Shown in pieces: positions 8,158 to 16,821 of a stretch of 64,000 nt of DNA (positions are counted from its first letter, which is position 1; every line of letters starts with the position of its first letter). Location of the stretch: positions 6,585,001-6,649,000 of the forward strand of contig NZ_CP027706.1 of the NCBI RefSeq assembly GCF_003850565.1, read 5' to 3'. The notes beneath the pieces are model-generated. The model made no database searches and was not told where the DNA came from. It saw nothing but the letters and a program-made list of their open reading frames with translations. Origin of the DNA: Pseudomonas sessilinigenes. Lineage in GTDB: Bacteria; Pseudomonadota; Gammaproteobacteria; Pseudomonadales; Pseudomonadaceae. Both the position numbers and the translations under genes were made by a program.

Positions 8158-8721
8158 ATGTCCCGTCCCTTGAATGTCGTCGCGCTCTCCGGTGGAACCT
8201 GGCGTCCATCGCGGACCCTGGTCCTGACCCAGGCCTTGCTGGCCGAGCTCTCAGCCCAACTGCCCATCGACAGTCACCTGATCGAACTGGGCGACATTGC
8301 CCGGCCAGTCGGTGCGGCCTTGTCCCGCCAGGAACTGCCGGACGAGGTCGAGGCGCAACTGCAGGCCATCGAGAACGCCGACCTGCTGATCGTCGCCGCA
8401 CCGGTGTATCGCGGGTCCTATCCGGGCCTGCTCAAGCACCTGTTCGACCTGATCGACCTCAACGCCCTGGTGGACACGCCGGTATTGCTGGCCGCTACGG
8501 GTGGTAGCGAGCGGCATGCCCTGGTCCTGGACCACCAGTTGCGCCCACTGTTCAGCTTCTTCCAGGCCCTGACCTTACCGATTGGCGTATACGCCACCGA
8601 GGCTGATTTCAGTGACTACCGAATCACCAGTGAGCTGCTGCAGGCGCGCATCCGCCTCGCCGCCGAACGAGCTGCACCGCTGTTTACCGCCCACTCGGAC
8701 AAACTGTTGAAAATCGCCTGA
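8158..8721 (+). CDS. msuE: NAD(P)H-dependent FMN reductase MsuE
   Basis: 187-residue flavodoxin-like reductase that supplies FMNH2 to the two-component monooxygenases encoded next door. The N-terminal LSGGTWRPSRTL is the FMN-phosphate loop of SsuE/MsuE reductases, and PVYRGSYPGLLKHLFDL is the conserved central motif. The start follows a strong AAGGAG. It is the first gene of a four-gene unit (msuE, msuD, msuC, sfnR) whose order matches the P. aeruginosa PA2357-PA2354 locus as I recall it. The promoter is sigma-54-dependent (8085). Expected role: sulfur scavenging from methanesulfonate when sulfate is scarce. Confidence 0.87.
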   Translation: MSRPLNVVALSGGTWRPSRTLVLTQALLAELSAQLPIDSHLIELGDIARPVGAALSRQELPDEVEAQLQAIENADLLIVAAPVYRGSYPGLLKHLFDLIDLNALVDTPVLLAATGGSERHALVLDHQLRPLFSFFQALTLPIGVYATEADFSDYRITSELLQARIRLAAERAAPLFTAHSDKLLKIA

Positions 8722-8730
8722 GGAACAATC

Positions 8731-9870
8731 ATGGATGTGTTCTGGTTTCTCCCGACCCACGGCGATGGTCATTTCCTGGGCACCACCCAGGGGGCTCGTC
8801 CGGTCACCCTCAATTACCTCAAGCAGGTGGCCCAGGCCGCAGACACCCTGGGCTATCACGGCGTGCTGATTCCCACCGGGCGCTCCTGTGAAGACTCCTG
8901 GGTCATTGCCTCGGCCCTGGTGCCATTGACCGAGCGCCTGCGTTATCTGGTAGCGATCCGCCCCGGAATCATCTCCCCAACAGTATCGGCACGCATGGCC
9001 GCGACCCTTGATCGCCTGTCCAACGGTCGCCTGCTGATCAACGTGGTGACCGGCGGCGATCCCGACGAGAACCGTGGCGATGGTAGCTTCCTCAGCCACA
9101 GCGAACGCTATGAAGTCACCGACGAATTCCTGCACATCTGGCGTCGGGTCCTGCAAGGCGAGGCCGTGGATTTCCAGGGCAAGCACCTGCAGGTAGAAAA
9201 TGCCAAGGCCCTCTATCCCCCGGTGCAAAAACCCTACCCACCGTTGTATTTCGGCGGTTCTTCCGAGGCTGCCCATGAACTGGCCGCCGACCAGGTGGAT
9301 GTCTACCTGACCTGGGGCGAGCCGCCGGCCGCAGTGGCACAGAAGCTCGCCGACGTGCGTGAGCGCGCAGCCCGCAAGGGCCGTCGGGTGAAGTTCGGGA
9401 TCCGCCTGCACGTCATCGTGCGCGAAACCGAGGAACAGGCCTGGAAGGATGCCGACCGCCTGATCGAGCACATCAGTGATGAAACCATCGCCGCGGCCCA
9501 ACAATCTTTCTCGCGCTTCGACTCCGAAGGCCAGCGGCGCATGGCCGCCTTGCATGGCGGGCGCCGTGACCGATTGCAGGTCGCACCCAACCTCTGGGCC
9601 GGGGTTGGCCTGGTACGCGGTGGTGCCGGCACGGCCCTGGTGGGCAACCCACAACAGGTGGCCGAACGCATCAAGGAATACGCAGACCTGGGAATCGACA
9701 GTTTCATCTTCTCCGGCTACCCGCACCTGGAGGAGGCCTATCGCTTCGCCGAACTGGTATTCCCGCTGCTGCCGGAACCCTACGCCAGCCTGGCCGGTCG
9801 CGGTGTCACCAACCTGACCGGGCCGTTCGGCGAAATGATCGCCAATGACGTACTGCCCAACCACGCCTGA
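8731..9870 (+). CDS. msuD: FMNH2-dependent alkanesulfonate monooxygenase MsuD
   Basis: 379-residue TIM-barrel flavin monooxygenase of the SsuD/MsuD family (bacterial luciferase-like). Family marks include [20 protein letters not shown] at the N-terminus, [31 protein letters not shown] and the late [19 protein letters not shown]. It cleaves C1-C3 alkanesulfonates to an aldehyde and sulfite using FMNH2 from MsuE. It starts 9 bases after msuE. Distinguishing MsuD from SsuD by sequence alone is uncertain; the neighbouring msuC and sfnR genes and the absence of ssu transporter genes favour MsuD. Confidence 0.85.
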   Translation: MDVFWFLPTHGDGHFLGTTQGARPVTLNYLKQVAQAADTLGYHGVLIPTGRSCEDSWVIASALVPLTERLRYLVAIRPGIISPTVSARMAATLDRLSNGRLLINVVTGGDPDENRGDGSFLSHSERYEVTDEFLHIWRRVLQGEAVDFQGKHLQVENAKALYPPVQKPYPPLYFGGSSEAAHELAADQVDVYLTWGEPPAAVAQKLADVRERAARKGRRVKFGIRLHVIVRETEEQAWKDADRLIEHISDETIAAAQQSFSRFDSEGQRRMAALHGGRRDRLQVAPNLWAGVGLVRGGAGTALVGNPQQVAERIKEYADLGIDSFIFSGYPHLEEAYRFAELVFPLLPEPYASLAGRGVTNLTGPFGEMIANDVLPNHA

Positions 9871-9950
9871 GACCTGCCGCCTGCCGTCGTCACGGCAGGC
9901 CTGCACCGCCCCTTCCCCGGCCACAAACGGCCCAGAACGAGGAACATCGC

Positions 9951-11138
9951 GTGACTGCCACACCGCAAAGCGCCCTGTTGTCCCCCCAGCAAACCGCCCG
10001 CCAGCTGGCCGCCGAGTTTGCCCTGACCGCCGTCGAACGTGATGAGCGCGGCGGCACCCCCAAGGCCGAGCGTGATGCCCTGCGCCACAGCGGCCTGCTG
10101 GCCCTGAGCATTCCCCGCCAGTTCGGTGGGCTCGGTGCCTCCTGGAGCGAAACCCTGGGAGTCGTCCGCGAATTCGCCAGGGTCGACAGTTCCATCGCCC
10201 ATGTCTTCGGTTTCCATCACCTGATGCTGGCTACCGTGCGCCTGTTCGCCCTGCCCGAGCAGTGGCAACCCTGGTTCGAACAGACGGCACGCAAGAACTG
10301 GTTCTGGGGCAATGCCCTGAATCCGCTGGATACCCGCACGGTGGTCAGGAACCTGGGGGGCTGGCGCGAGTTCTCCGGCAAAAAAAGCTTCTGCTCCGGG
10401 GCCAGCGATTCGGAAATGCTAATCGCCTCGGCGGTGGACGAAAGCAACGGCGGCAAGTTGCTCATCGCCGCCATTCCCAGCGGCCGCAGCGGCATCACCC
10501 TGCACAACGACTGGAACAACATCGGCCAGCGCCAGACCGATAGCGGCAGCGCCACCTTCGAGCGGGTCAGGGTCGAGGAGTCGGAGTTGCTGCTGGACCC
10601 GGGCCCTCTGAGCACACCATTCGCCTGCCTGCGTCCACTGATCGCCCAGCTGACCTTCACCCATATGTTCCTTGGGATCGCCGAGGGCGCATTCGCCGAA
10701 GCCCGGCAATACACCCTCGGCGAAACCCGGGTCTGGCATCGCTCCAGCGCCCGGGACGTGCGCCAGGACCCTTACATCCTCAGCCACTACGGCGAGTTCT
10801 GGGTGGCCCTGGAAGGCATACGCCTGCTGGTGGAGCGCGCCGCGACCCTGCTCGACCAGGCCTGGGCCAAGGGCGCCAAGCTCAGCGCCGAAGAGCGTGG
10901 GCACCTGGCCACGGCGATTGCCACCGCCAAGGTCGCCGCCAGCCGCCAGGGCCTGGAGCTGTGCAGCCGATTGTTCGAAGTCACCGGGGCACGCTCGACC
11001 CACGCCTCCCTGGGCCTGGACCGACACTGGCGCAACCTGCGCACCCAGACCCTGCACGACCCGCTGGACTACAAACTCCACGAACTGGGGGACTGGTCGC
11101 TGAACCAGGCGCTGCCGACCCCGACCTTCTATTCCTAG
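9951..11138 (+). CDS. msuC: MsuC/SfnC-type flavin monooxygenase (acyl-CoA dehydrogenase fold)
   Basis: 395-residue protein of the acyl-CoA dehydrogenase superfamily, in the DszC/SfnC branch of reduced-flavin monooxygenases. The N-terminal helical domain contains RHSGLLALSIPRQFGGLGAS. The central beta-domain contains KNWFWGNALNP and GKKSFCSGASDSE, and the C-terminal helices end in the TFYS tail. It starts with GTG at 9951 preceded by AGGAA. In the msu pathway this enzyme is thought to oxidise methanesulfinate to methanesulfonate, or to handle dimethyl sulfone derivatives, with flavin from MsuE. Co-transcribed with msuD after an 80-base gap. Confidence 0.8.
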   Translation: MTATPQSALLSPQQTARQLAAEFALTAVERDERGGTPKAERDALRHSGLLALSIPRQFGGLGASWSETLGVVREFARVDSSIAHVFGFHHLMLATVRLFALPEQWQPWFEQTARKNWFWGNALNPLDTRTVVRNLGGWREFSGKKSFCSGASDSEMLIASAVDESNGGKLLIAAIPSGRSGITLHNDWNNIGQRQTDSGSATFERVRVEESELLLDPGPLSTPFACLRPLIAQLTFTHMFLGIAEGAFAEARQYTLGETRVWHRSSARDVRQDPYILSHYGEFWVALEGIRLLVERAATLLDQAWAKGAKLSAEERGHLATAIATAKVAASRQGLELCSRLFEVTGARSTHASLGLDRHWRNLRTQTLHDPLDYKLHELGDWSLNQALPTPTFYS

Positions 11139-11159
11139 CCTTGCCTGCGGAGAATGCCC

Positions 11160-12260
11160 ATGCAGCTACTGACCCTGCCCCCCTCGCCCGCCCTGGCGAC
11201 TTCGATCCGTGCTACCGCCCAGGTATTCGAAGACCCGAAATCCCAGGCCCTGCTGGCACACCTGCAACAGGTGGCGCCGAGTGAGGCCAGCGTGCTGATC
11301 ATTGGTGAGACCGGGACCGGCAAGGAACTGGTGGCACGGCATATCCACAACCTCAGCGCCCGCCGCCATCGTCCCTTCGTAGCGGTGAACTGCGGGGCCT
11401 TCTCGGAATCCCTGGTGGAGGCCGAGTTGTTCGGCCATGAAAAAGGTGCCTTCACCGGGGCCCTCAGTGCCAAGGCCGGCTGGTTCGAGGAGGCCGATGG
11501 CGGCACCCTGTTCCTGGATGAAATCGGGGACCTGCCCATGGCTATCCAGGTCAAGCTGCTGCGGGTCCTGCAGGAACGTGAAGTGGTGCGCCTGGGCTCG
11601 CGCAAGAGCATCCCGATCGACGTCCGGGTCTTGGCTGCCACCAACGTACAACTGGAAAAGGCCATCAACGCCGGAAATTTCCGTGAAGACCTGTACTACC
11701 GCCTGGATGTGGTCAATCTGGAGTTGAGCCCGCTGCGCGAGCGCCCTGGCGATATCCTGCCGCTGACCCGGCATTTCATCGAGGCCTACAGCCAGCGCCT
11801 GGGCTACGGCAGCATCAGCATCAGCCCGGAGGCCGAACACAAGCTCAAGCACTACAGCTGGCCAGGCAATATCCGCGAGCTGGAAAACGTCATTCACCAC
11901 ACCCTGCTGATCTGCCGCGACGGCATCATCGCCCAGGGTGACCTGCGCCTGTCGAACATGCGTATCGAGCGCGCCGACGACAGCTACCCTGGGCTTGACG
12001 ATTCGGCCGAGGGCTTGCTGGAACGGGCCTTCCAGAAACTCTTCGCGGAACAGGCCGGTGCCCTGCATGAAAAGGTCGAGGATGCCCTCTTGCGTGCAGC
12101 CTATCGTTTCAGCCACTACAACCAGGTGCATACCGCCAACCTGCTGGGCCTGAGCCGCAATGTAACCCGCACTCGGCTGATCAAGATCGGAGAGCTGGCA
12201 GTGAACAAGCGTCGCCCGATAGATGCCCCCAGCGAACGCACCCTGCAGCTGTCGATCTAG
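11160..12260 (+). CDS. sfnR: Sigma-54-dependent activator SfnR
   Basis: 366-residue enhancer-binding protein lacking any N-terminal receiver or PAS domain. The AAA+ domain has Walker A GETGTGKE, the sigma-54 contact loop GAFTGA, Walker B TLFLDEIGD and a long C-terminal part of the AAA+ module ending with WPGNIRELENV. A Fis-type HTH follows (HTANLLGLSRNVTRTRL). The missing sensor domain is characteristic of SfnR, the sulfone/sulfonate utilisation activator, which is controlled by its own abundance. The ATG at 11160 is preferred over 11154 because GGAG at 11149-11152 is correctly spaced only for it. It likely binds 7969-8003 and drives msuE. Confidence 0.85.
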   Translation: MQLLTLPPSPALATSIRATAQVFEDPKSQALLAHLQQVAPSEASVLIIGETGTGKELVARHIHNLSARRHRPFVAVNCGAFSESLVEAELFGHEKGAFTGALSAKAGWFEEADGGTLFLDEIGDLPMAIQVKLLRVLQEREVVRLGSRKSIPIDVRVLAATNVQLEKAINAGNFREDLYYRLDVVNLELSPLRERPGDILPLTRHFIEAYSQRLGYGSISISPEAEHKLKHYSWPGNIRELENVIHHTLLICRDGIIAQGDLRLSNMRIERADDSYPGLDDSAEGLLERAFQKLFAEQAGALHEKVEDALLRAAYRFSHYNQVHTANLLGLSRNVTRTRLIKIGELAVNKRRPIDAPSERTLQLSI

Positions 12261-12626
12261 CTAACCGGCCAGGCGACAGTGCAAGGCGTTGTCATGGCTG
12301 CGGGCAATGCTGCTGCGTACCTGGAACGAGCCGAAGGTCACGGTCCTGGCCCGATAAGCGAGAATCAACTGCCAGAAATCCTGCTCCCCACTCTCGAATC
12401 CCTGGAAAGCCGCCTCGCCAGCTTCCCGGGTTTGCCATTGCAGGTAATTGAGCACACGCCGGCCATCGTCGCTGACCTGCACGCTGGCACTGAGGAAACC
12501 ACCATGATCCTGGGCCAGGCGCTCACTCTGCTCGACCAGGGCCAATACCAGGGGTTCCTGTTGATGAGGCTCGATCTCGAACTCGATCAACTGGGTGAAG
12601 CTGTGGTTTTTTTCAAAGGCGCTCAT
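12261..12626 (-). CDS. ABM-domain monooxygenase-like protein, SoxR-regulated candidate
   Basis: 121-residue protein with an antibiotic-biosynthesis-monooxygenase (dimeric ferredoxin-like) fold: FTQLIEFEIEPHQQEPLVLAL, HGGFLSASVQVSDDGRRVLNYLQW and AFQGFESGEQDFW. It is divergent from soxR across a 107-bp gap that holds a SoxR-box-like palindrome, and its stop codon abuts the sfnR stop tail to tail. The arrangement equals PA2274-soxR of P. aeruginosa as I recall it, where the monooxygenase-like gene is induced by redox-cycling phenazines through SoxR. Actual substrate unknown. Confidence 0.78.
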   Translation of the reverse strand: MSAFEKNHSFTQLIEFEIEPHQQEPLVLALVEQSERLAQDHGGFLSASVQVSDDGRRVLNYLQWQTREAGEAAFQGFESGEQDFWQLILAYRARTVTFGSFQVRSSIARSHDNALHCRLAG

Positions 12627-12682
12627 GGGTCATTCCCTACTGCGTAAGAGGATCTTGCGGCTGGATGTACGGCAGGGTAAAA

Positions 12683-12700
12683 CCTCTAGTTAAGTAAAGG
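12683..12700. promoter_or_regulatory. SoxR-box-like palindrome
   Basis: CCTCTAGTTAAGTAAAGG is an 18-bp imperfect dyad (7 of 9 positions symmetric) closely resembling the CCTCAAGTTAACTTGAGG box of E. coli soxS. It lies between the divergent ABM gene and soxR, and MerR-type regulators bind in exactly such promoter spacers. Confidence 0.7.
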
Positions 12701-12733
12701 TCAAGCCTGTTTTTCACTTTCGGTACCCTCCAG

Positions 12734-13213
12734 ATGATCGATCACGACAGCATCCACAAGGAACTCACCGTCGGCCAGCTGGCGGCCCGCAGCGGGGTAG
12801 CCGTCACCGCACTGCATTTCTACGAAACCAAGGGATTGATCAAGAGCCAGCGCAACCAGGGCAATCAGCGTCGCTACCCACGCTCGGTGCTGCGTCGGGT
12901 CGCCCTGATCAAGGTGGCCCAGCGCCTGGGTATTCCCCTGGCGGAAATCGGCCGGGCCCTGGCTACCCTGCCCGATGATCGCGCACCCACCGCCGCGGAT
13001 TGGCAGCGCCTGTCGGAACAATGGAGCCGTGAGCTGGACGAACGTATCCAGCAACTGAGCCTGCTGCGCGAGCGCTTGAACCTGTGCATCGGCTGCGGCT
13101 GCCTGTCAATGGACGGTTGCCCACTGCGCAACCAGGGCGATTACCTCGGGGAAACCGGCCAGGGCGCCCGGCTACTGGAGCCCGATGCTCCCAACGACGA
13201 CTTGCCATCCTAG
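12734..13213 (+). CDS. soxR: Redox-sensing MerR family regulator SoxR
   Basis: 159-residue MerR-type regulator. The winged HTH is at residues 10-50 ([26 protein letters not shown]) with the SoxR-typical [10 protein letters not shown] dimerisation helix follows, then the [2Fe-2S] ligands Cys118, Cys121, Cys123 and Cys129 in [12 protein letters not shown], which define SoxR. Oxidation of the cluster by redox-cycling compounds switches on targets. In pseudomonads SoxR responds to phenazines rather than running a SoxS cascade, and no soxS is here. Divergent from the ABM gene; the box at 12683 is the likely binding site. Confidence 0.92.
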   Translation: MIDHDSIHKELTVGQLAARSGVAVTALHFYETKGLIKSQRNQGNQRRYPRSVLRRVALIKVAQRLGIPLAEIGRALATLPDDRAPTAADWQRLSEQWSRELDERIQQLSLLRERLNLCIGCGCLSMDGCPLRNQGDYLGETGQGARLLEPDAPNDDLPS

Positions 13214-13377
13214 CCAGCACGACTCGGCAACGGCCGCCGAGCCGCAGGCATCGCCAGGCAAACTGCCAGGGTTTTGTGACCCGGCTACACCTCGTCGGCC
13301 TATCCCACCCCTGCAACATTCCGGGTATAGAGTGAAATCTGCTTGATCCCCCCACAATAAGAGCAAGGAGCCCCACC

Positions 13378-13845
13378 ATGAGCGTCAAACCCATTCCCGA
13401 AGGCTTCATTGGCGTCACGCCCTACCTGGGTATTCGCCAGGCCGCCGAGGCCATCGAGTTCTACAAGAAGGCCTTTGGTGCCGTACAGACCCTGCGCCTG
13501 GACATGCCCGATGGCAGCGTCGGCCATGCCGAACTGATCATTGGTGGCGCCCCCATCATGCTCGGCAGCCCTTGCGAGGAGACCCCGATGGGCAGTCCGG
13601 AAGCCCACAAGACCTCGGTGGGCCTGCACCTGTATGTGGAGGATGTAGACAGCTACTTCGCCCGGGCGATTGCCGCTGGCGCCAGCGAAGCGGAACCGAT
13701 CAAGGACCAATTCTATGGCGACCGTAGCGGCGCCCTGCGCGATCCTTTCGGACATGTCTGGTTCATCGCCACCCGCAAGGAGAACCTGACGGTCGAGCAA
13801 ATCAATGAGCGCGCCGTGCAGTTGTTCCAGCAACAGGCCCATTGA
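13378..13845 (+). CDS. VOC family protein (PhnB/glyoxalase-like)
   Basis: 155-residue protein with a paired beta-alpha-beta-beta-beta glyoxalase/bleomycin-resistance fold: VTPYLGIRQAAEAIEFYKKAFGA at the start, GGAPIMLGSPCEE in the middle and SVGLHLYVEDVDSYFARAIAAGA then DRSGALRDPFGHVWFIATRKE at the end. The last motif is typical of the PhnB-like group. Metal and substrate are not evident. It follows an AAGGAG site after a 164-bp gap from soxR that has no further gene, and probably has its own promoter. Confidence 0.85.
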   Translation: MSVKPIPEGFIGVTPYLGIRQAAEAIEFYKKAFGAVQTLRLDMPDGSVGHAELIIGGAPIMLGSPCEETPMGSPEAHKTSVGLHLYVEDVDSYFARAIAAGASEAEPIKDQFYGDRSGALRDPFGHVWFIATRKENLTVEQINERAVQLFQQQAH

Positions 13846-14003
13846 CTCCCCCGGCGCCAGTTTCCACCGGAGCTGGCGCCGGCCCGACCAGCGGCAATCC
13901 CGCCTCGCTTCCTATTTATCTTCCCACCTGTCGTTGCGATAAATGCCCTTGCCTGCAAGCTTCAACAGGCTCTGTAACATTTACTTTCATATCGCCTTTC
14001 GGG

Positions 14004-14022
14004 ATTTACGATTCTCATTCGT
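14004..14022. promoter_or_regulatory. Fur box candidate upstream of fpvG
   Basis: The reverse complement, ACGAATGAGAATCGTAAAT, matches the 19-bp Fur consensus at 11 positions with the core AATGA-AATC intact. It lies about 113 bp before the fpvG ATG in the 289-bp gap after the VOC gene. No TAAAT-N16-CGT (PvdS) motif is found in this gap. Iron repression of the fpv operon is therefore expected to be direct, through Fur. Confidence 0.55.
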
Positions 14023-14134
14023 CTTAATTAGATGCAGCAGGCCGCGTTGGCCATGACCCTGCCCAGCGTGAACCACGCCAGGCCCGGTCCGGGTTCCAGT
14101 GCCGCTCCACTCCTCGAATCAAGACGCCCATTCA

Positions 14135-15346
14135 ATGTCGAAGAAATCCCGCTCAAAAATCTGGTTTCTGGTGCACAGCTGGCTGGCACTGCCCATCTGG
14201 TTCTTCGTGCTGATCGTCTGCGTTACCGGCACCCTGGCAGTGGTCAGCCAGGAAATCGTCTGGCTGGCCAACCCCGATGTTCGCGCCAGCAAGCCCACCG
14301 ATGATGCCCAACCGCTGAACTACGACCAGATCGTCCAGGCCATCAAGCGTGCCGAGCCCCAGACGCAGGTAGAGACCATCATCACGCCGGATGAAAGCCA
14401 CTTTGCCCTCAGTGTCAGCGTCAGCTATCCGGACGGCCGCTCACCCACGCTCTACGTCAATCCCTATACCGGAGCCATCCAGGGCACCAGCCCGGACTTC
14501 GACTTCCAGGCCTTCACCCGTGCCCTGCATGGCTGGTGGCTGGTCCCCTTCACCAACGGCTACAGCTGGGGCTGGTACCTGGTGTCGTTCCTTGGCGTAC
14601 CGATGCTCATCTCGCTGATTACCGGCCTGGTGGTCTACAAGAAGTTCTGGAAGGGCTTCCTCAAGCCGACCCTGCGCCTGCGCCATGGCGCCCGGATCTT
14701 CTGGGGCGACTTCCACCGCCTGAGCGGCATCTGGTCGATCTGGTTCATTGCCGTGATCTCCATCACCGGTATCTGGTTCCTGATTCGCGCGATCCTGGGC
14801 GACAACCACATCAGCATCTCCAGCGAACCCATCGTCCCGGTAATCGCCCGGGAACAGGTGCCAGTCAGCGCCGACGGCAGCCCGACACCGATGATCAGCC
14901 TGGATCAGGCCATCGCTACCGCCACCCAGAAGATCCCTGGCTTCGATATCAGCTTCGTCAGCCTACCAAGCAATGCCTACAGCCACCTGTACGTTGGCGG
15001 GCGCGGCTGGTATCCGCTGATGTTCCAAACCGCCAATATCAACCCCTATACCGGCTCCCTGGATGCCTCGCACCTGTTGGGCGACCGCACCACCCTGGAG
15101 TTCGTCACCGAGTCCATGCGCCCCTTGCATACCGGTGACTTCGGTGGGATCTGGGTCAAGCTGATCTGGTTCTTCTTCGGCCTGGTACTGAGCATGATGG
15201 TCCTCAGCGGCCTGCTGATCTGGACCAAGCGCACCGCCCTGGCTACCGCCAACGCCCTCAAGCGCGAGGAAAAGGCCGCCCGTGCGCGCCCCGTACGTAC
15301 CCCCACCCCGGCATTGAGCAGGGAAACCTCGGAGAGCCCACTGTGA
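14135..15346 (+). CDS. fpvG: FpvG, inner-membrane PepSY-type iron reductase of the pyoverdine system
   Basis: 403-residue membrane protein of the PepSY-associated TM family. The N-terminal TM segment starts at IWFLVHSWLALPIWFFVLIVCV, followed by a periplasmic PepSY region. TM helices follow at LVSFLGVPMLISLITGLVVY and IWSIWFIAVISITGIWFLI, with a last TM near residue 355 (LIWFFFGLVLSMMVLSGLLIW). Conserved His in LHGWW and FHRLSG could bind haem or metal. FpvG reduces Fe3+ in ferripyoverdine in the periplasm, aided by FpvHJK. It heads an eight-gene unit whose order equals PA2403-PA2410. The ATG at 14135 lacks a strong ribosome site; a GTG at 14099 is an alternative. Confidence 0.85.
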   Translation: MSKKSRSKIWFLVHSWLALPIWFFVLIVCVTGTLAVVSQEIVWLANPDVRASKPTDDAQPLNYDQIVQAIKRAEPQTQVETIITPDESHFALSVSVSYPDGRSPTLYVNPYTGAIQGTSPDFDFQAFTRALHGWWLVPFTNGYSWGWYLVSFLGVPMLISLITGLVVYKKFWKGFLKPTLRLRHGARIFWGDFHRLSGIWSIWFIAVISITGIWFLIRAILGDNHISISSEPIVPVIAREQVPVSADGSPTPMISLDQAIATATQKIPGFDISFVSLPSNAYSHLYVGGRGWYPLMFQTANINPYTGSLDASHLLGDRTTLEFVTESMRPLHTGDFGGIWVKLIWFFFGLVLSMMVLSGLLIWTKRTALATANALKREEKAARARPVRTPTPALSRETSESPL

Positions 15347-15885
15347 GTCGGACCCACACCGCTACCCCTGACTCGCCCCTGAGCCGGTTCTGGCACAAAT
15401 GGCGCTTTCACCTGAACATCCTGCTGGTGTTGATTCCCCTGGGTTTCATGCCCAAGTACTTCGCCGATGCCGCGCTGTTTCGTGGCGATAGCGGCCTGGG
15501 CGAACGGGAGATCGGCGAAGTCCAGGTCGGCCCCTGGAGCCTGCGCCTGGCCGAAATGCGCGATGAAGCGCCTCGCAGCGACGGCCCCGCCGGTTACCTG
15601 AAAAGCTTCAACGCAGCCCTGTGCCAAGCCTGCATCGAACCGGTCAAGGCCACCTACCTGCGCATTGGCAAGCCTCGCAGCCTGCGGGCCGCCGGGGTGA
15701 TCTTCTTCGGCAGCCCATACCGCATGGGGGCCAGCCTGCCCATCCCGGAAAAGACCAAGGCCGACGCCGAACTGTGGATCACCATGGAAGGCTGGGACGG
15801 CAGCATGCACCAGGCGGCCATTCCCCTGAGCCAGGCCTCGCCGGCCACCGTGGCCTGGCTCGAAAAACAAGGAGGCAAACCATGA
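15343..15885 (+). CDS. fpvH: FpvH, accessory protein of pyoverdine iron release
   Basis: 180-residue protein with one N-terminal membrane anchor (FHLNILLVLIPLGFMPKYFA) and a periplasmic remainder. It contains a CQAC motif in ALCQACIEPVKATYL, a CxxC that could bind metal or form a disulfide. It starts with GTG overlapping the fpvG stop by four bases (GTGA) and overlaps fpvJ by four bases (ATGA), so translation is coupled. Assigned by position within fpvGHJK; known work places FpvH with FpvG in the iron-reduction complex. The exact biochemical role is not established from sequence. Confidence 0.78.
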   Translation: MSRTHTATPDSPLSRFWHKWRFHLNILLVLIPLGFMPKYFADAALFRGDSGLGEREIGEVQVGPWSLRLAEMRDEAPRSDGPAGYLKSFNAALCQACIEPVKATYLRIGKPRSLRAAGVIFFGSPYRMGASLPIPEKTKADAELWITMEGWDGSMHQAAIPLSQASPATVAWLEKQGGKP

Positions 15886-16220
15886 CTCGCGCACTCTTCA
15901 CCCGGCGCCTCGGCGCCGCAGCCCTGCTGCTCGCGGGCACGACGTTCAGCCACAGCGCCCTGGCCCACAACCCGATGTGCGAGTGCAAGGCCATCGATGC
16001 CGAGCAGATTCGCTGCACCGGCGGCTTTTCCGACGGCAGTGGCGCCCCGGGTGTGACCCTGGACGTGATCGGCTACGACGAGACCATCCTGGTGCCCGGC
16101 AAGCTGGGCAACGACTCGACCCTGACTTTCAAGAAGCCTGCCGCGGAGTTCTACGTACTGTTCGATGCCGGCCCCGGCCACGTCGTCGAGATCGACCAAG
16201 CGGATATCGAGGCCCAATGA
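15882..16220 (+). CDS. fpvJ: FpvJ, small periplasmic protein of pyoverdine iron release
   Basis: 112-residue protein beginning MTRALFTRR with a clear Sec signal peptide ending near HSALA-H. The mature protein starts HNPMCECKAIDAEQIRC, placing three cysteines close together near the new N-terminus. The rest (GVTLDVIGYDETILVPGKLG and FYVLFDAGPGHVVEID) looks like a small beta-rich domain. Start and stop overlap fpvH and fpvK by four bases each. By position it corresponds to FpvJ; it may be a metal-handling partner of FpvG, but this is inference. Confidence 0.75.
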   Translation: MTRALFTRRLGAAALLLAGTTFSHSALAHNPMCECKAIDAEQIRCTGGFSDGSGAPGVTLDVIGYDETILVPGKLGNDSTLTFKKPAAEFYVLFDAGPGHVVEIDQADIEAQ

Positions 16221-16786
16221 ACGCCACTACCCAAGTCGTGCGTCCCGCCGGCGCCGGTCACGAAACCCTCTATGTCCTGCTGCTGTGCCTGGTGATCCTG
16301 TGCAGCGCTGCCAGCGTGGTGCTGTGGCACAGCGAGGCGGACACCAGCAGTGCCATCGCCGCCCATCAACTGGATGCCCGCCGCGACCTGAGCGCCGGCG
16401 AACAAGGCATCTATGCCGACCTGCGGGTGACCCTCGACGAGATCCGCCTGCTGCTGGCCGAAGGTCAGGCCCTGCCCAGCCCCGAGCAACTGGCCGAGGA
16501 AGGCTTCGCCCCCTTCGCCCAGGACGCCAGCTCGGTCAGCCGTGGCGGACACACCTGGCAGGCGCTAGACCAGGCCTACCTGGGGCTGAGCCAGAACCCC
16601 CAGGTAGCCGGCTCCTTCCTCATGCGTATCGCCCCCGAAAATGCCACCCAGGTAGACATCTGGCTCAACCGCAGTCCCTCGGCCAGCGTCCCCCACGACC
16701 TCGGCCAGCAACAGCTGATCGCTGCCGGCTGGCAGCAGGTGGTGGCGCAATTCGATGCCGGAGTGACCCGCCAGCACCGCCACTGA
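16217..16786 (+). CDS. fpvK: FpvK, membrane-anchored accessory protein
   Basis: 189-residue protein with a single N-terminal TM segment (LYVLLLCLVILCSAASVVLWH) and a periplasmic domain rich in acidic and helix-forming residues (DEIRLLLAEGQALPSPEQLAEEGF). It begins at ATG 16217, overlapping the fpvJ stop by four bases. It matches PA2406 (FpvK) in position, length and topology. FpvGHJK act together on ferripyoverdine in the periplasm; the individual role of FpvK is not clear. 35 bases separate it from fpvC. Confidence 0.75.
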   Translation: MNATTQVVRPAGAGHETLYVLLLCLVILCSAASVVLWHSEADTSSAIAAHQLDARRDLSAGEQGIYADLRVTLDEIRLLLAEGQALPSPEQLAEEGFAPFAQDASSVSRGGHTWQALDQAYLGLSQNPQVAGSFLMRIAPENATQVDIWLNRSPSASVPHDLGQQQLIAAGWQQVVAQFDAGVTRQHRH

Positions 16787-16821
16787 GTCCACGCCGTCCC
16801 CCGAGAGAAGAACACTAGCCC

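Noticed and set aside
13940..13963. TAAAT at 13940 upstream of fpvG as a PvdS box
   Set aside because: The position 16 bases downstream reads TTC, not CGT, so the motif is incomplete.
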